Position numbers and translations under genes: made by a program
Shown: positions 26,523 through 35,263 of the stretch, one piece after another
Position numbering within the stretch: position 1 is the stretch's first letter
Layout of the letters: the number at the start of each line of letters is the position of its first letter
Source: Negativicutes bacterium
GTDB taxonomy: Bacteria > Bacillota > Negativicutes > Anaeromusales > Anaeromusaceae
DNA length: 58,675 nucleotides
NCBI GenBank assembly: GCA_009929485.1
Contig: SAAJ01000018.1
Location: 1 to 58,675, forward strand
Direction: 5' to 3'
The notes under the pieces: generated by a model
The model's database searches: none
Told to the model about the DNA's origin: nothing
The model's input: only the letters and a program-made list of their open reading frames with translations

Positions 26523-28013
26523 CTAACCGGCGTGCTCTCGAAGCCAACGCCGGACATAGCGGCGAAAATCCTTCCGGAGCTTCTTCAGATCCGGCAGCAT
26601 GCGCCGCCGCTCATGTTCCTGCCAACCGGCCAAAAAGCCGGCTTCCCACGCTGTCCCCGGAACATCCCTCCATTGCATCAGCAACTGATGCTGTACTTGA
26701 ATGTCGTGGAGTTCTCCCAGGGCGTCCTGAATTTCCACCAGTGTTTCAATCATTTCCGGCGCCAAACGCAGCCGCTGCAACAAACAAAATTCAAAGGCAT
26801 AGCGCACTTTTTTCCCTTGAATGCGCCAGTCATGCAGTTCCTCCTGCAAATCAAGATCCGCCGCGTCCCCCACTTTGCGCAACTTAGTTAGCCACTTGGA
26901 AAGGCGCGTTGTCAGTTCAGACGCAGTCGGCTCTTCCTCCCAGGCGGGCGACAGCAGCCACTTCCACAAGGAAAGCACTAATGGCGTCGACCAGCCTTTA
27001 GCCAATTCGCGAGCCACGTCTTCGGCCAGCACCTGCCTCCGGGCGGACAAGTCCGTTTCCAATTCCCCCAGCACTCCGGCTCCCGCGTCTAGACCGCTGG
27101 CAGCAAGAGTTGCCAAAAGAACATCGGTTTCTCTCACGCCAGCCAGTTGCTCGCCCCAATGACGCAATTCTTCCTGATAATGCTGGCACGCCTCGACCTC
27201 CAAAAAAGGACGACAAAAAGAAAGCACCGAGCGCATCCGCCGCAACGCCACGCGCAGTTGATGGACCGGCCGCACTTCCTCAGGACGCTGCAAAAACTGT
27301 TCTTGCCAATATATCGCTGTACGCAGCCAATGCAGCATCGCCAAGCGGGTCCCCGCCGCACAGCTCGGTGAAATTTCCTCGCTTGCTTCCGTCAAGCCCG
27401 CCAGCAATAAGCCTCGATGAAACTTGCTGCTGCTGGCCGGGAGGAGCGGAAAGCGCCGGGCCAGCTCTTCCCCCAAAGAAAAGAGCGCTGTTTCCTGGCC
27501 GGACACCAATTCCAGCTCCAGTTCCAGTATCGCAGCCCGACGTCCTGCAGCAAGAATTTTCCCTTTGTCGGCGGCAATCTCTACACAACTTCCATCTGGA
27601 AGATCTACACGCAAAAAAGTGCGTTCAAAGTCCGTTTCCAACAGAGCTTGCCAGGACAGTTCCTGCTCTTCCGCCTGCAAGGCCGCCTTCAATAATGCCG
27701 CCGCTTCCTCGTCTTCAAATAAGGCTAGTGAAGGCGCCTGCTTGCGCGGCAGAGGCACATTCCATTCCTGCCGCTGATGCAAGCCGCCCAGACTGGTACC
27801 GCCGCCTTTCAGCGTCGCCATCCAGCTCCCGTTCTCCTGGCGAATACGCAGCGCCATGCGCGCCTTGCGCAAAGAACCTTTTGGCGTATCGTAATAAATG
27901 GCTCGGAAGCGGCCGCTCTGTATTTCACCGCCACCGTCCAGAGTCGGCAAAAAATCCAAAATGGCCTGCCAGCACTTTGGTTCCGCCACCTGCAGCTTCA
28001 GTTCGGTTTCCAT
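26523..28013 (-). CDS. CYTH and CHAD domain protein
   Basis: 496 residues. The N-terminal CYTH domain (1-200) opens with METELKLQ, the ExExK metal/triphosphate signature. The C-terminal CHAD domain (about 215-490) is helical, with conserved basic residues (VHQLRVALRRMRSVLSF, LHDWRIQGKKVRYAFEF). CYTH proteins hydrolyse or bind triphosphates and CHAD domains bind polyphosphate, so a polyphosphate-related role is likely but the reaction is not proven. GGAGGG lies six bases before the ATG. It sits between sixA and rpoN with gaps under 20 bases. Confidence 0.92.
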   Translation of the reverse strand: METELKLQVAEPKCWQAILDFLPTLDGGGEIQSGRFRAIYYDTPKGSLRKARMALRIRQENGSWMATLKGGGTSLGGLHQRQEWNVPLPRKQAPSLALFEDEEAAALLKAALQAEEQELSWQALLETDFERTFLRVDLPDGSCVEIAADKGKILAAGRRAAILELELELVSGQETALFSLGEELARRFPLLPASSSKFHRGLLLAGLTEASEEISPSCAAGTRLAMLHWLRTAIYWQEQFLQRPEEVRPVHQLRVALRRMRSVLSFCRPFLEVEACQHYQEELRHWGEQLAGVRETDVLLATLAASGLDAGAGVLGELETDLSARRQVLAEDVARELAKGWSTPLVLSLWKWLLSPAWEEEPTASELTTRLSKWLTKLRKVGDAADLDLQEELHDWRIQGKKVRYAFEFCLLQRLRLAPEMIETLVEIQDALGELHDIQVQHQLLMQWRDVPGTAWEAGFLAGWQEHERRRMLPDLKKLRKDFRRYVRRWLREHAG

Positions 28014-28031
28014 GAGCGTCCCTCCGGTTCT

Positions 28032-28517
28032 TTATTTCTTACCCAAACAGCCTAAGATTCCTGCCTGAGCATACCAACGCAAGCGCCACCGCTCGCTGCG
28101 TCCGGCGCAGGGCGTCAAGCACGCCGCTGTCGCCGGCTTAAAGGGCAGAGCTGAACCTGCCAAATGTTCCGTCCACAGGCTCAAATACGGTTCGTGACCT
28201 ACAACTAGAACTTGAGCGTCCTCTTCTACTGTTGCTAGTTCCTGCAATAGCTCCGGCAGCTTCCCTTCTTCCAGACAGGGTAAAAGACGCAATTCCTCCA
28301 CCCCTAACACTTCCGCTACAATACTAGCCGTTGATAAAGCGCGGGCCAATGAGCTGGTCCAAATTTGCAGGCGACTGGCATCTGCCAAGCCTCCGGCCAA
28401 CCCTTGAGCCGCTGCAATCACTTTTTCTCTGCCTGGCTCCGTCAAATCCCGTTCTTCATCTTTCATCGGCGGAATCGCCGGCTCCGCTTTCCCATGACGC
28501 ATCAGGATCAATTCCAT
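28032..28517 (-). CDS. sixA: Phosphohistidine phosphatase SixA-like
   Basis: 161 residues of the histidine phosphatase superfamily. The catalytic RHG motif is in ELILMRHGKAEP (residues 2-13) and the second histidine in VVGHEPYL. The short length and early RHG position match SixA, which removes phosphate from histidine residues of phosphotransfer domains. The start was set to ATG 28517, with GGAGG seven bases upstream. It lies two bases after thiM and 18 before the CYTH/CHAD gene, so it belongs to one operon. Confidence 0.87.
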   Translation of the reverse strand: MELILMRHGKAEPAIPPMKDEERDLTEPGREKVIAAAQGLAGGLADASRLQIWTSSLARALSTASIVAEVLGVEELRLLPCLEEGKLPELLQELATVEEDAQVLVVGHEPYLSLWTEHLAGSALPFKPATAACLTPCAGRSERWRLRWYAQAGILGCLGKK

Positions 28518-28519
28518 CT

Positions 28520-29410
28520 TCAATCCTCCATCCATTTTTCGTCGACCGCCGCTTCGCTCTCGTCCGCCTGCGGTTCCTCTTCTACAGCCGTTTTAGCAGT
28601 ATCTTCATAGGCAGGCTTCACTTTGCCCGCGCTATAGTGACGGAAATCCTTGAAATCCAAATTATAAAGGGCGTCAATAAACTTCACGCCAAAGGAGCCG
28701 GGCCCCTTGCTCTTCGCGGCCGCTTTTTCCGCCGCTGCGCCATAAAAAGCAATGGCTGCCGTTGCCGCCAGCAAGGGTTCCTCTTGCGCAACCGCCGTAA
28801 AGGCCGCCATCAGGGAGGTCAGTGCACAACCGGTGCCTGTAACGTATTGCAGCCACTCGTGCCCTGTTTCCGAAGCCAGTAAAAGCTGCCCGTCCGTTAC
28901 ATAATCTTTTTTGCCTGTAGCCGCCACAATGGCGCCGGTATCTACGGAGAATTTCTTGAACGCTTCTAACGGAAGTTCGGTGCTGGCCGTATCCACGCCG
29001 TTCACGATGCCGCCGCTGCCGGCCAAATAAGAGATTTCGCCGTAATTTCCCCGAATCAGCGTCAGCTTGAGTTCCCCCAGCAGTTGCTTGACCGTAATGT
29101 CCCGATACGGCGTAGCCCCCACTCCCACCGGATCCAGCACGACTGGCTTGCCATACTCATTGGCGTAGGAACCCGCTTTCAGAAAATATGTAATCTGTCG
29201 GGTATGCAGCGTGCCAATGTTCAGCACCAACGCATCCGCCGCCCTGGCCAACGCCTCCGCTTCTGCAGCCCCTTCCGACATGATCGGCCTGGCGCCGGCC
29301 GCCAGCAAAATATTCGCCGTCACGTTGGTTACAACATTATTTGTCAGATTATACACCAGCGGGCGCTCTTGGCGCACTTTTTCCCGCAAATCCCAAAGCT
29401 GCTGCAACAC
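28520..29410 (-). CDS. thiM: Hydroxyethylthiazole kinase ThiM with acidic C-terminal tail
   Basis: About 296 residues. It phosphorylates 4-methyl-5-(2-hydroxyethyl)thiazole in thiamine salvage. Recognisable blocks: PLVYNLTNNVVTNVTANILLA, GARPIMSEG, GKPVVLDPVGVGAT, RGNYGEISYLAG and VTGTGCALTSLMAAF, the ATP/substrate site. The family is usually near 265 residues; here about 35 extra residues form an acidic tail (EEEPQADESEAAVDEK). GAGGAG is eight bases from GTG 29410 but too close to the ATG at 29416. No TPP riboswitch is seen upstream. First gene of a run ending in rpoN. Confidence 0.92.
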   Translation of the reverse strand: MLQQLWDLREKVRQERPLVYNLTNNVVTNVTANILLAAGARPIMSEGAAEAEALARAADALVLNIGTLHTRQITYFLKAGSYANEYGKPVVLDPVGVGATPYRDITVKQLLGELKLTLIRGNYGEISYLAGSGGIVNGVDTASTELPLEAFKKFSVDTGAIVAATGKKDYVTDGQLLLASETGHEWLQYVTGTGCALTSLMAAFTAVAQEEPLLAATAAIAFYGAAAEKAAAKSKGPGSFGVKFIDALYNLDFKDFRHYSAGKVKPAYEDTAKTAVEEEPQADESEAAVDEKWMED

Positions 29411-29537
29411 GACCATCACTCCTCATCATTCCACTATGGCTTTCCTGCTTATAACTGCTATTTTTAACAAACAATTACCTAATACTATTCGCACCGGTTG
29501 GCATTTATCCTGCTTGGGATCGCAAGGAGCATAAGAT

Positions 29538-29590
29538 TTTGAACAGGATAATCAGAGAACCGGAGGGTGCGCTTGAGGGCTGCGACGGCG
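29538..29590 (+). repeat. Family B dispersed repeat, divergent copy
   Basis: GAACAGGATAATCAGAGAAC then CGGAGGGTGCGCTTGAGGGC resembles the GAACAAGAGAACCGGAG and GAGGGTTACG modules of the other family B copies. It lies between two genes of the opposite strand. Confidence 0.5.
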
Positions 29591-29600
29591 TCAGCAAAAA

Positions 29601-29635
29601 GAAAACGGGCCAGCCTTAAGGCCGACACCGTTTTC
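29601..29635 (-). terminator. Terminator after the tandem-sensor GGDEF gene
   Basis: GAAAACGG and CCGTTTTC flank an inner GGCC/GGCC pair. On the minus strand the stem is followed by CTTTTTG. Confidence 0.8.
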
Positions 29636-29640
29636 ACGTC

Positions 29641-32208
29641 TTACTGCATTCTTTCTATGACTCGTTTATATTCGCGCTTATTCTCATACATCCGCTGATC
29701 CGCCGTATGCACCAGTGTTTCTACCGAAACCGGCGCTTGCGGATTCAGTTCCGCCATCCCCCGGCTGAGGCTCAAAATCATATTCTCCAGGCGTTCGCGA
29801 TTCTTTTTCCGCAAGGCTTTTTCTACACGCTCCCAAAAAACTTCCGCCTGCTCCAACGTACACCCTTCTAAAATGACCAAAAATTCATCTCCGCCCAAAC
29901 GGCAAAGGACATCATTATGACGCAGGCAGCTCTTCAGCACTTCCGCAATCGCCACAATGGCGGCATCCCCATTACTATGCCCGTATTGGTCATTGATTTT
30001 CTTTAAATTATTGGCATCCGCAAAAATAATAGTCATCGCCTTGGAACGCTCCAGCGAACGGGCATGGATCTGTTCCAGCTCACGAAGTCCTCTGCGCCGA
30101 TTGAACACGCCTGTCAGCTGGTCTGTATCTGCTTGGACCGCCAGCTTTTCTTGCGCCTTCTTACGCATGCCAATGTTAATATACAGCGATAAAATAACAG
30201 CCAGCAAACAGAACAAGACCGTACTTACGATCCAGACTAACTGTCGATTCTGCTCATAAAAGGACGCCGGGCGGTTAAGAACTACACTCCCTAGCGGCAG
30301 CTGATCTTCGGTAAGACCAAACTTCTGCATCACCTGATAGTCGAAAACCTTCCGGCTGGGAGCTTCCCAAAGCACCGGTATCTTCCTGGGTTCTTCGCCG
30401 TTTAAAACACGCCGCAGATACTGCGCCGTCAATTCGCCATGCTCATTGCCGCGACTGACTTTCCCGCCGAGAGCCCCAAAGTCCAGATAAAAGTCCCAGG
30501 GCGTATAAATGGGCACACTGGACTTTTGCGCCAGCAGACGGCAGCTTTCTTCCAGGGTAAAGACATTATTCGAACGATCCTGGGTAAAGGTCAGCAGCAG
30601 CACTACATCCCCTTTCTGCAGCTCTGCTACGCGCTCCTGCAATTCCCACATGTTAAGATCATCCAGGTATATCTTCTCCAGACGCCCCGCAAACGCCGGC
30701 CATTCTGCCTCCAGCTGCTGCCTGTGGAGCTGACTTACAGAGCCGGTATCCTGAATGACCACGATACGTTTGGTTTCCGGCTGTACCTCGACAATGGTCT
30801 CCAGGGTTCCGCGCAAGTCAATGTTTTCCACTACGCCTGTCACCGGATCTCCCGGCTGCAAGGACCTCACTGATCCAACGTCATTCACGCCTGCAAACAC
30901 AACAGGCACGCCTGGAAACAGCTCTTGCCGGTAGTTCTGCACGAATTGATACGCCGCATCATCCACTGCCACAATGGCGTCAAAATGTTTCTGGCTGTAT
31001 TTGGTGCGATACAACTCATACAAATGCTGCATATATTCCGGCGAAATATTGCGGCGCACGTCCATGTAGTCACGGAGCAGCTTGATCGACTCATTTCCTG
31101 CCAGCTCTTTGCGCAGCCCCTCATCTAAATGCTGCTCCCAAATCATATCCGCATCGTACGAATACAAAACCAAAACCTGTTTTTGATCTATATAGGAGCG
31201 GTTGACAATCAAACTTCCCGGCGGCAGCTGCTCCTTGGCAATGCCAAACCGGCGCAGCTGAAGGTCGTCAAACTGAAAGCGATTCATGCTTTCTCGTACC
31301 ACAGGAATTTTAGCGGGAGATTCTCCTTCTAAAACCCGCACCGCAATCTGCGCCGCCACACGGCCCTGGTCAAAGCCGCTGACAAGTTTTCCTCCCAAAA
31401 TTCCATGACCCAAATAAAAATCCCAGGCGCCGTAAACAGGCACGCTGCTCCGGGCCGCTAAACGAGCTGCCGCTTCTTGGTATGAAAAAGACTGTCCTTG
31501 GGCATCTTCAAAAAAGACCAGCAACAGCACAATGCTGTCTTCCCCAAGAGACGAAACCGTATTTTCCAGCTCCGTCATCGTTTTCCCTTCTAAGCGGTGA
31601 AACTGCAGCTGGGGAAATTGGTTTTGCAGCACTTCCCTTTCTTTGTCAATAGCCCGGCCTGTATTGGTCTTGTCATTGATAACATACACATGCCGCACCT
31701 GCGGCTGAATATGCAGCGCCGTCTCTAAGGTGCTCTTCAGGTCGCTTACTTCTGCTACCCCTGTATACCAGGCCTCTTGGCCCTCCAGCATTTCCGGATT
31801 ATAATCATTGACGCCGCAAAAAACAACCGGCGTTTGCGGAAACAGCTGCTGCCGATGCTGCAGCAAAAACTGAAACGCCGTGTCATCGGACGCAAGAATC
31901 AAATCAAAAGGCTTTTTCCATTTGTATTCATATACATCTTTGAGAAGTGGAAAGTAAGCCTGCTCTTTGACATACATACTGTCCATGTCCTCTACACTCA
32001 GCTCAACATGCTTACCTTGCCCCAACAAGACCGAGGAGGCTCCGTCCACAATACTGCGCGTCCATTTATAGCTTTGCCCATAGGAGTTTAAAAGCAAAAC
32101 TCGCTTTGAAACTCCGTTTTCCGCTCGTCCAACTGACTCTTCTTCCGAAATTGCCAAAACACTTAGTACAAGCAAGAAGCAACAAATCAACTGCCACAAT
32201 TTCCTCAA
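29641..32208 (-). CDS. Diguanylate cyclase with two tandem periplasmic ABC-type binding domains
   Basis: About 855 residues. A signal/anchor (about 1-25), two similar ABC-substrate-binding-like domains (about 35-320 and 345-640), one membrane helix (about 665-690) and a GGDEF domain. GGDEF is at 772-776 and the RxxD I-site (RHND) just before it. The two sensor halves share parallel blocks such as DAIVAVDDAAYQFV versus DLILASDDTAFQFL, and AGVNDVGS versus CGVNDYNP, so they arose by internal duplication. It should sense a periplasmic ligand and make cyclic-di-GMP. TTG 32208 is preferred, with GGAGGG seven bases upstream. Monocistronic, ending at the hairpin 29601-29635. Confidence 0.9.
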   Translation of the reverse strand: MRKLWQLICCFLLVLSVLAISEEESVGRAENGVSKRVLLLNSYGQSYKWTRSIVDGASSVLLGQGKHVELSVEDMDSMYVKEQAYFPLLKDVYEYKWKKPFDLILASDDTAFQFLLQHRQQLFPQTPVVFCGVNDYNPEMLEGQEAWYTGVAEVSDLKSTLETALHIQPQVRHVYVINDKTNTGRAIDKEREVLQNQFPQLQFHRLEGKTMTELENTVSSLGEDSIVLLLVFFEDAQGQSFSYQEAAARLAARSSVPVYGAWDFYLGHGILGGKLVSGFDQGRVAAQIAVRVLEGESPAKIPVVRESMNRFQFDDLQLRRFGIAKEQLPPGSLIVNRSYIDQKQVLVLYSYDADMIWEQHLDEGLRKELAGNESIKLLRDYMDVRRNISPEYMQHLYELYRTKYSQKHFDAIVAVDDAAYQFVQNYRQELFPGVPVVFAGVNDVGSVRSLQPGDPVTGVVENIDLRGTLETIVEVQPETKRIVVIQDTGSVSQLHRQQLEAEWPAFAGRLEKIYLDDLNMWELQERVAELQKGDVVLLLTFTQDRSNNVFTLEESCRLLAQKSSVPIYTPWDFYLDFGALGGKVSRGNEHGELTAQYLRRVLNGEEPRKIPVLWEAPSRKVFDYQVMQKFGLTEDQLPLGSVVLNRPASFYEQNRQLVWIVSTVLFCLLAVILSLYINIGMRKKAQEKLAVQADTDQLTGVFNRRRGLRELEQIHARSLERSKAMTIIFADANNLKKINDQYGHSNGDAAIVAIAEVLKSCLRHNDVLCRLGGDEFLVILEGCTLEQAEVFWERVEKALRKKNRERLENMILSLSRGMAELNPQAPVSVETLVHTADQRMYENKREYKRVIERMQ

Positions 32209-32398
32209 TAGACTTCCCTCCAAAATAGCGTTGCCTAAAGCACGTGTGCAATTTCACAAATCAATTCTTGCATTTTTAATTAATTTCAACAATCTTTCAG
32301 TTTCTTCCTGCAATTGCTCTTATTTCAGAAGATTGAATACAAAATTCAAAATTGTAACCATACGAATACAGAGTCGCTTCAGCCTTGCTCCAGTGTCT

Positions 32399-32992
32399 TC
32401 AATCGCCCTGCACCAACTGAAAACAAAGTACCGCCCGCACCGCTTGTTGCGCCTTCACCGGGGCCTCCGCCTTCCAGACCTCGCCCCCCTCCAGTTTAGG
32501 ACCGACTGCGGTAACAACGCCCAGCAGTTGCTCCTGCCGATCATACAGCAAGGCGCGCAGCAGCACTCCCTCTAGCGTCCTGCCAGACTGGTTGCCAACG
32601 TCCACCCGCAAGCTGCGCTCGCTTCCAGTTCCTTCTAGACTATGCCCCGTCAAAGACAAGAGTCTTCGTCCCGCCGCATCGCACACCATCCCCTGCTCAT
32701 CCGGCCGCAAATACCCAGTTGGAGAGACTGGGTATTTCTTTACCGCCGCCTCCCTTTGAAACATCCGCTTATGCAAATACTGCAAAGCGCGGATAACCAG
32801 CATCACCACCCCGAAGGGCGCTGCAAAAAGCAGCCACAGCCATTCCACATACTGCAGCCCCACGCGATAAGATAACCATACTGCCATCACGGCGGCCATC
32901 GTCCAAAGGAGCATCTCTAAAGAGCGCAAAAACATGGCCGCCTCTTCATAGGCAGCCTGCTCTTGGGAATACTCTTTTTGATAACGACGCAT
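32399..32992 (-). CDS. Uncharacterised membrane protein
   Basis: About 197 residues, not recognised. Two hydrophobic helices (about 28-47 and 52-73) are followed by a soluble C-terminal domain with many beta-type segments (SERSLRVDVGNQSGRTLEGVLL, EVWKAEAPVKAQQAV) that resembles FxLYD-like domains concerned with surface display. ATG 32992 is chosen because AAGGAGG lies seven bases upstream. It follows the peptidase gene by 39 bases on the same strand, so the pair is probably an operon. Function unknown. Confidence 0.65.
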   Translation of the reverse strand: MRRYQKEYSQEQAAYEEAAMFLRSLEMLLWTMAAVMAVWLSYRVGLQYVEWLWLLFAAPFGVVMLVIRALQYLHKRMFQREAAVKKYPVSPTGYLRPDEQGMVCDAAGRRLLSLTGHSLEGTGSERSLRVDVGNQSGRTLEGVLLRALLYDRQEQLLGVVTAVGPKLEGGEVWKAEAPVKAQQAVRAVLCFQLVQGD

Positions 32993-33031
32993 ACCGCAAC
33001 CTCCTTGCACATCCTGCTGCAGACTCACAGC

Positions 33032-33841
33032 TTACTTACTTCGCCGCAGCGATTCCTCCGCCAGCCAGCGCTCAAAATCATCTTCAAACACCAGCAAGTC
33101 GCTGCCGGTTGCGTTGGCAAAACCAACTATTTTATCCGGCTTGGCGCGCAGCTGCTGATAATACTTTCGCAACGCCCCTGCGCCAGCGTTCTCCTCCAGC
33201 CGCCAAACCGCCAACGCGCTCATTGCATAACATACCGGCGTCCCGTACACCTCCGCGGTGCGCCGCCACAAGCCCGGCCGCCGCAGCTGACTTAAATACG
33301 GCAAAACCGGCGCCACCCGCAGCGTTTGTCTCCAAACCTCCGGGCCGTCAGCGCCACTGGCCTGAAAGGCGACCACTTCCGCCAGGCCCTCGGAAAGCCA
33401 CAACAGCTCCGCTGCCTGCGCCTCATCCACCAGCGAATATACATACTGGTGAGTCAGCTCATGAATAAAATGTCGCCGCCGCGCCGACGAAGAAGGAACC
33501 CCTTCCACATTAGTCACGACAAAGCGCCCCGCCGTCCAGCCGGCTGTTCTTTGACTCAAGTATAGCGCTTCGCTTTCCGGCATGGCAAACTGCCGCTGTA
33601 AGGCGTTCTGATACTTTAGGCGGTTGGGTGTCAAACAAAGCGTAACCGTTCGTTCCGCCTCCCAAGCATACACTTGTTGCATGGTCCGATTTATCGCCTG
33701 TACCGCCTGCTCGACATCCGCCGCCGCTTGTTGCGGCGTCCCCTCTTCCAGCGTTGTGATGACCGTAAGTCCTGCGGCCTGACAGGAGGCTGCACACAGC
33801 CAAGCTGCCAAAACTCCGCCCAGGAGCCCAGCTATCCTCAC
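33032..33841 (-). CDS. Secreted peptidase MA-like gluzincin
   Basis: About 269 residues. A signal peptide (about 1-22) is followed by a zinc peptidase domain with HELTH in HFIHELTHQYVYSL and a downstream glutamate in WLSEGLAEVVAF, the HExxH...E pattern of gluzincins. This matches the peptidase MA-like family, whose substrates are mostly unknown. GAGGAGG is seven bases from GTG 33841 but touches the ATG at 33847, so the GTG is preferred. It is followed by the uncharacterised membrane protein in what looks like a two-gene unit. Confidence 0.82.
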   Translation of the reverse strand: MRIAGLLGGVLAAWLCAASCQAAGLTVITTLEEGTPQQAAADVEQAVQAINRTMQQVYAWEAERTVTLCLTPNRLKYQNALQRQFAMPESEALYLSQRTAGWTAGRFVVTNVEGVPSSSARRRHFIHELTHQYVYSLVDEAQAAELLWLSEGLAEVVAFQASGADGPEVWRQTLRVAPVLPYLSQLRRPGLWRRTAEVYGTPVCYAMSALAVWRLEENAGAGALRKYYQQLRAKPDKIVGFANATGSDLLVFEDDFERWLAEESLRRSK

Positions 33842-34039
33842 AGCCATTCCTCCTCGCAAACCTAGCTATGTCCATTGTAAAATACCCCCGCGCCCAACGC
33901 AAGAACTCACTCTTGAGCTGGCGCAGCAGTGAACAAATAAATCTGCTTTAACCCTGTAAAAAAGAGGATTCTGCACATAAATAAACGAATGTATGGATAA
34001 TATTATTTCAGCTTTCAAGCACTGGGAGGGTGACCTTCT

Positions 34040-35218
34040 TTGAAACAAAACCTGCAACTTTGGCAACTGCTTCCCCCTGCCCAAGAAAAAATCATCGCCG
34101 CTTTTCAGGAAGACCTGACCGCCAAGCTGGCAGGCTCCGCCTCTTCCCTGTCTTTACTGCCCTCGTTTCTGCTTCCTGCTACAGGACAGGAGGAGGGCGA
34201 CTTCGTAGCTCTCGATTTTGGCGGCACCAACGCCAGAATGGCCCGCATCCGCCTCGGCGGCCAAGGCCGCCACAAAGTATTAAAACAGGTCAGCCGGCCT
34301 CTTGGCCTTCATTTGACGGCAGAGGGCCATGCCGAAGGACTTTTTGATTTTCTCGCTTCGCTGGCTGCGGATATCGTCGAACCGGAAGAACGTCTGCCGC
34401 TGGGCCACACCTTTTCTTTTCCCTGCGAGCAGGCCAATCTACAACAGGCGCAGCTGCTGCGCTGGAGCAAAGAAATTGCCACTCCCGGCGTTATTGGCCA
34501 AGATGTTAATCAGCTATTAAGGGAAGCCTTTGCTCGGGCTGGGCTGCAAATCCAGCCTGTCGCCATTATCAACGACACCATTGCCACCCTGCTGGCAGGA
34601 ACCTATCTGCTGCCAGGCACGCAAATCGGCTCTATCCTTGGCACAGGCCATAATACGGCCTACTTCGAGCCCTCCCTCAACATGCTGCTAAACCTGGAAT
34701 CCGGCGCCTTTCGCGCCATTCCGGAAAACGAATTTGACGCCGCCCTAGATGCCGCCAGTCTGCATCCAGGCGAACAGCCTTTAGAAAAGCGAGTCTCCGG
34801 ACGTTATTTAGGAGAGCTAGTCCGCCTAGCACTGCTCAAAGAGCATCCGCATTGCGGCCTAAAGCAGCCCTACTGCGTCACTCCGTTCCATCTGGCCGCT
34901 TGGCTGCATCCTGGAGAACGCTGTCCCTTTCCCTTGCCGCCGGACGTAGTCGGAACCGCCCGTCAGCTTGCGCAATGGGCCACCTGGCGTTCCGCCCGCC
35001 TGGCCGCCTTAACCTATGTAGCACTATTCCGTCACCTGGGCTCTAGCGGTCCCATCGCCATCGACGGCTCACTTTATGAACACTTGCCAGGCTACGCCTC
35101 GATGGTGCGCGTCACCTTGGAAGAGCATGGCTACCGCATCCCTGTCCGCCTCCTTAAGGGAGGCAGCGCTCTGGGAGCGGCTCTCGCCGCCTGCGCTGCT
35201 TCAAAAAATCTGTTGTAG
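34040..35218 (+). CDS. Eukaryotic-type hexokinase
   Basis: 392 residues matching the hexokinase family of yeast and animals rather than bacterial ROK or glucokinase types. Ordered motifs: LDFGGTN (58-64, phosphate loop), GHTFSFPCEQ (122-131, sugar site), a WSKEIATPGVIGQDV block, AIINDTIATL with catalytic D179, GTGHNTAYFE, NLESGAF, the PGEQPLEKRVSGRYLGELVR block, and AIDGSLYEHLPG. It phosphorylates glucose or other hexoses with ATP. The usual family length is 440-480, so it is a compact version. It starts at TTG with GGGAGGG upstream. Neighbours do not suggest a sugar operon. Confidence 0.88.
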   Translation: MKQNLQLWQLLPPAQEKIIAAFQEDLTAKLAGSASSLSLLPSFLLPATGQEEGDFVALDFGGTNARMARIRLGGQGRHKVLKQVSRPLGLHLTAEGHAEGLFDFLASLAADIVEPEERLPLGHTFSFPCEQANLQQAQLLRWSKEIATPGVIGQDVNQLLREAFARAGLQIQPVAIINDTIATLLAGTYLLPGTQIGSILGTGHNTAYFEPSLNMLLNLESGAFRAIPENEFDAALDAASLHPGEQPLEKRVSGRYLGELVRLALLKEHPHCGLKQPYCVTPFHLAAWLHPGERCPFPLPPDVVGTARQLAQWATWRSARLAALTYVALFRHLGSSGPIAIDGSLYEHLPGYASMVRVTLEEHGYRIPVRLLKGGSALGAALAACAASKNLL

Positions 35219-35263
35219 GGCTGCACGCCTTTTTAACTTGTATTTTGAACAGGAGAGATTACT

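Noticed and set aside
27110-28015. 301-codon open frame on the plus strand
   Set aside because: Fully antisense to the CYTH/CHAD gene, low-complexity Pro/Ala/Ser composition and no ribosome site.
29411-29640. TPP riboswitch before thiM
   Set aside because: No CUGAGA or ACCUGAU segments; only a repeat B copy and a terminator are present.
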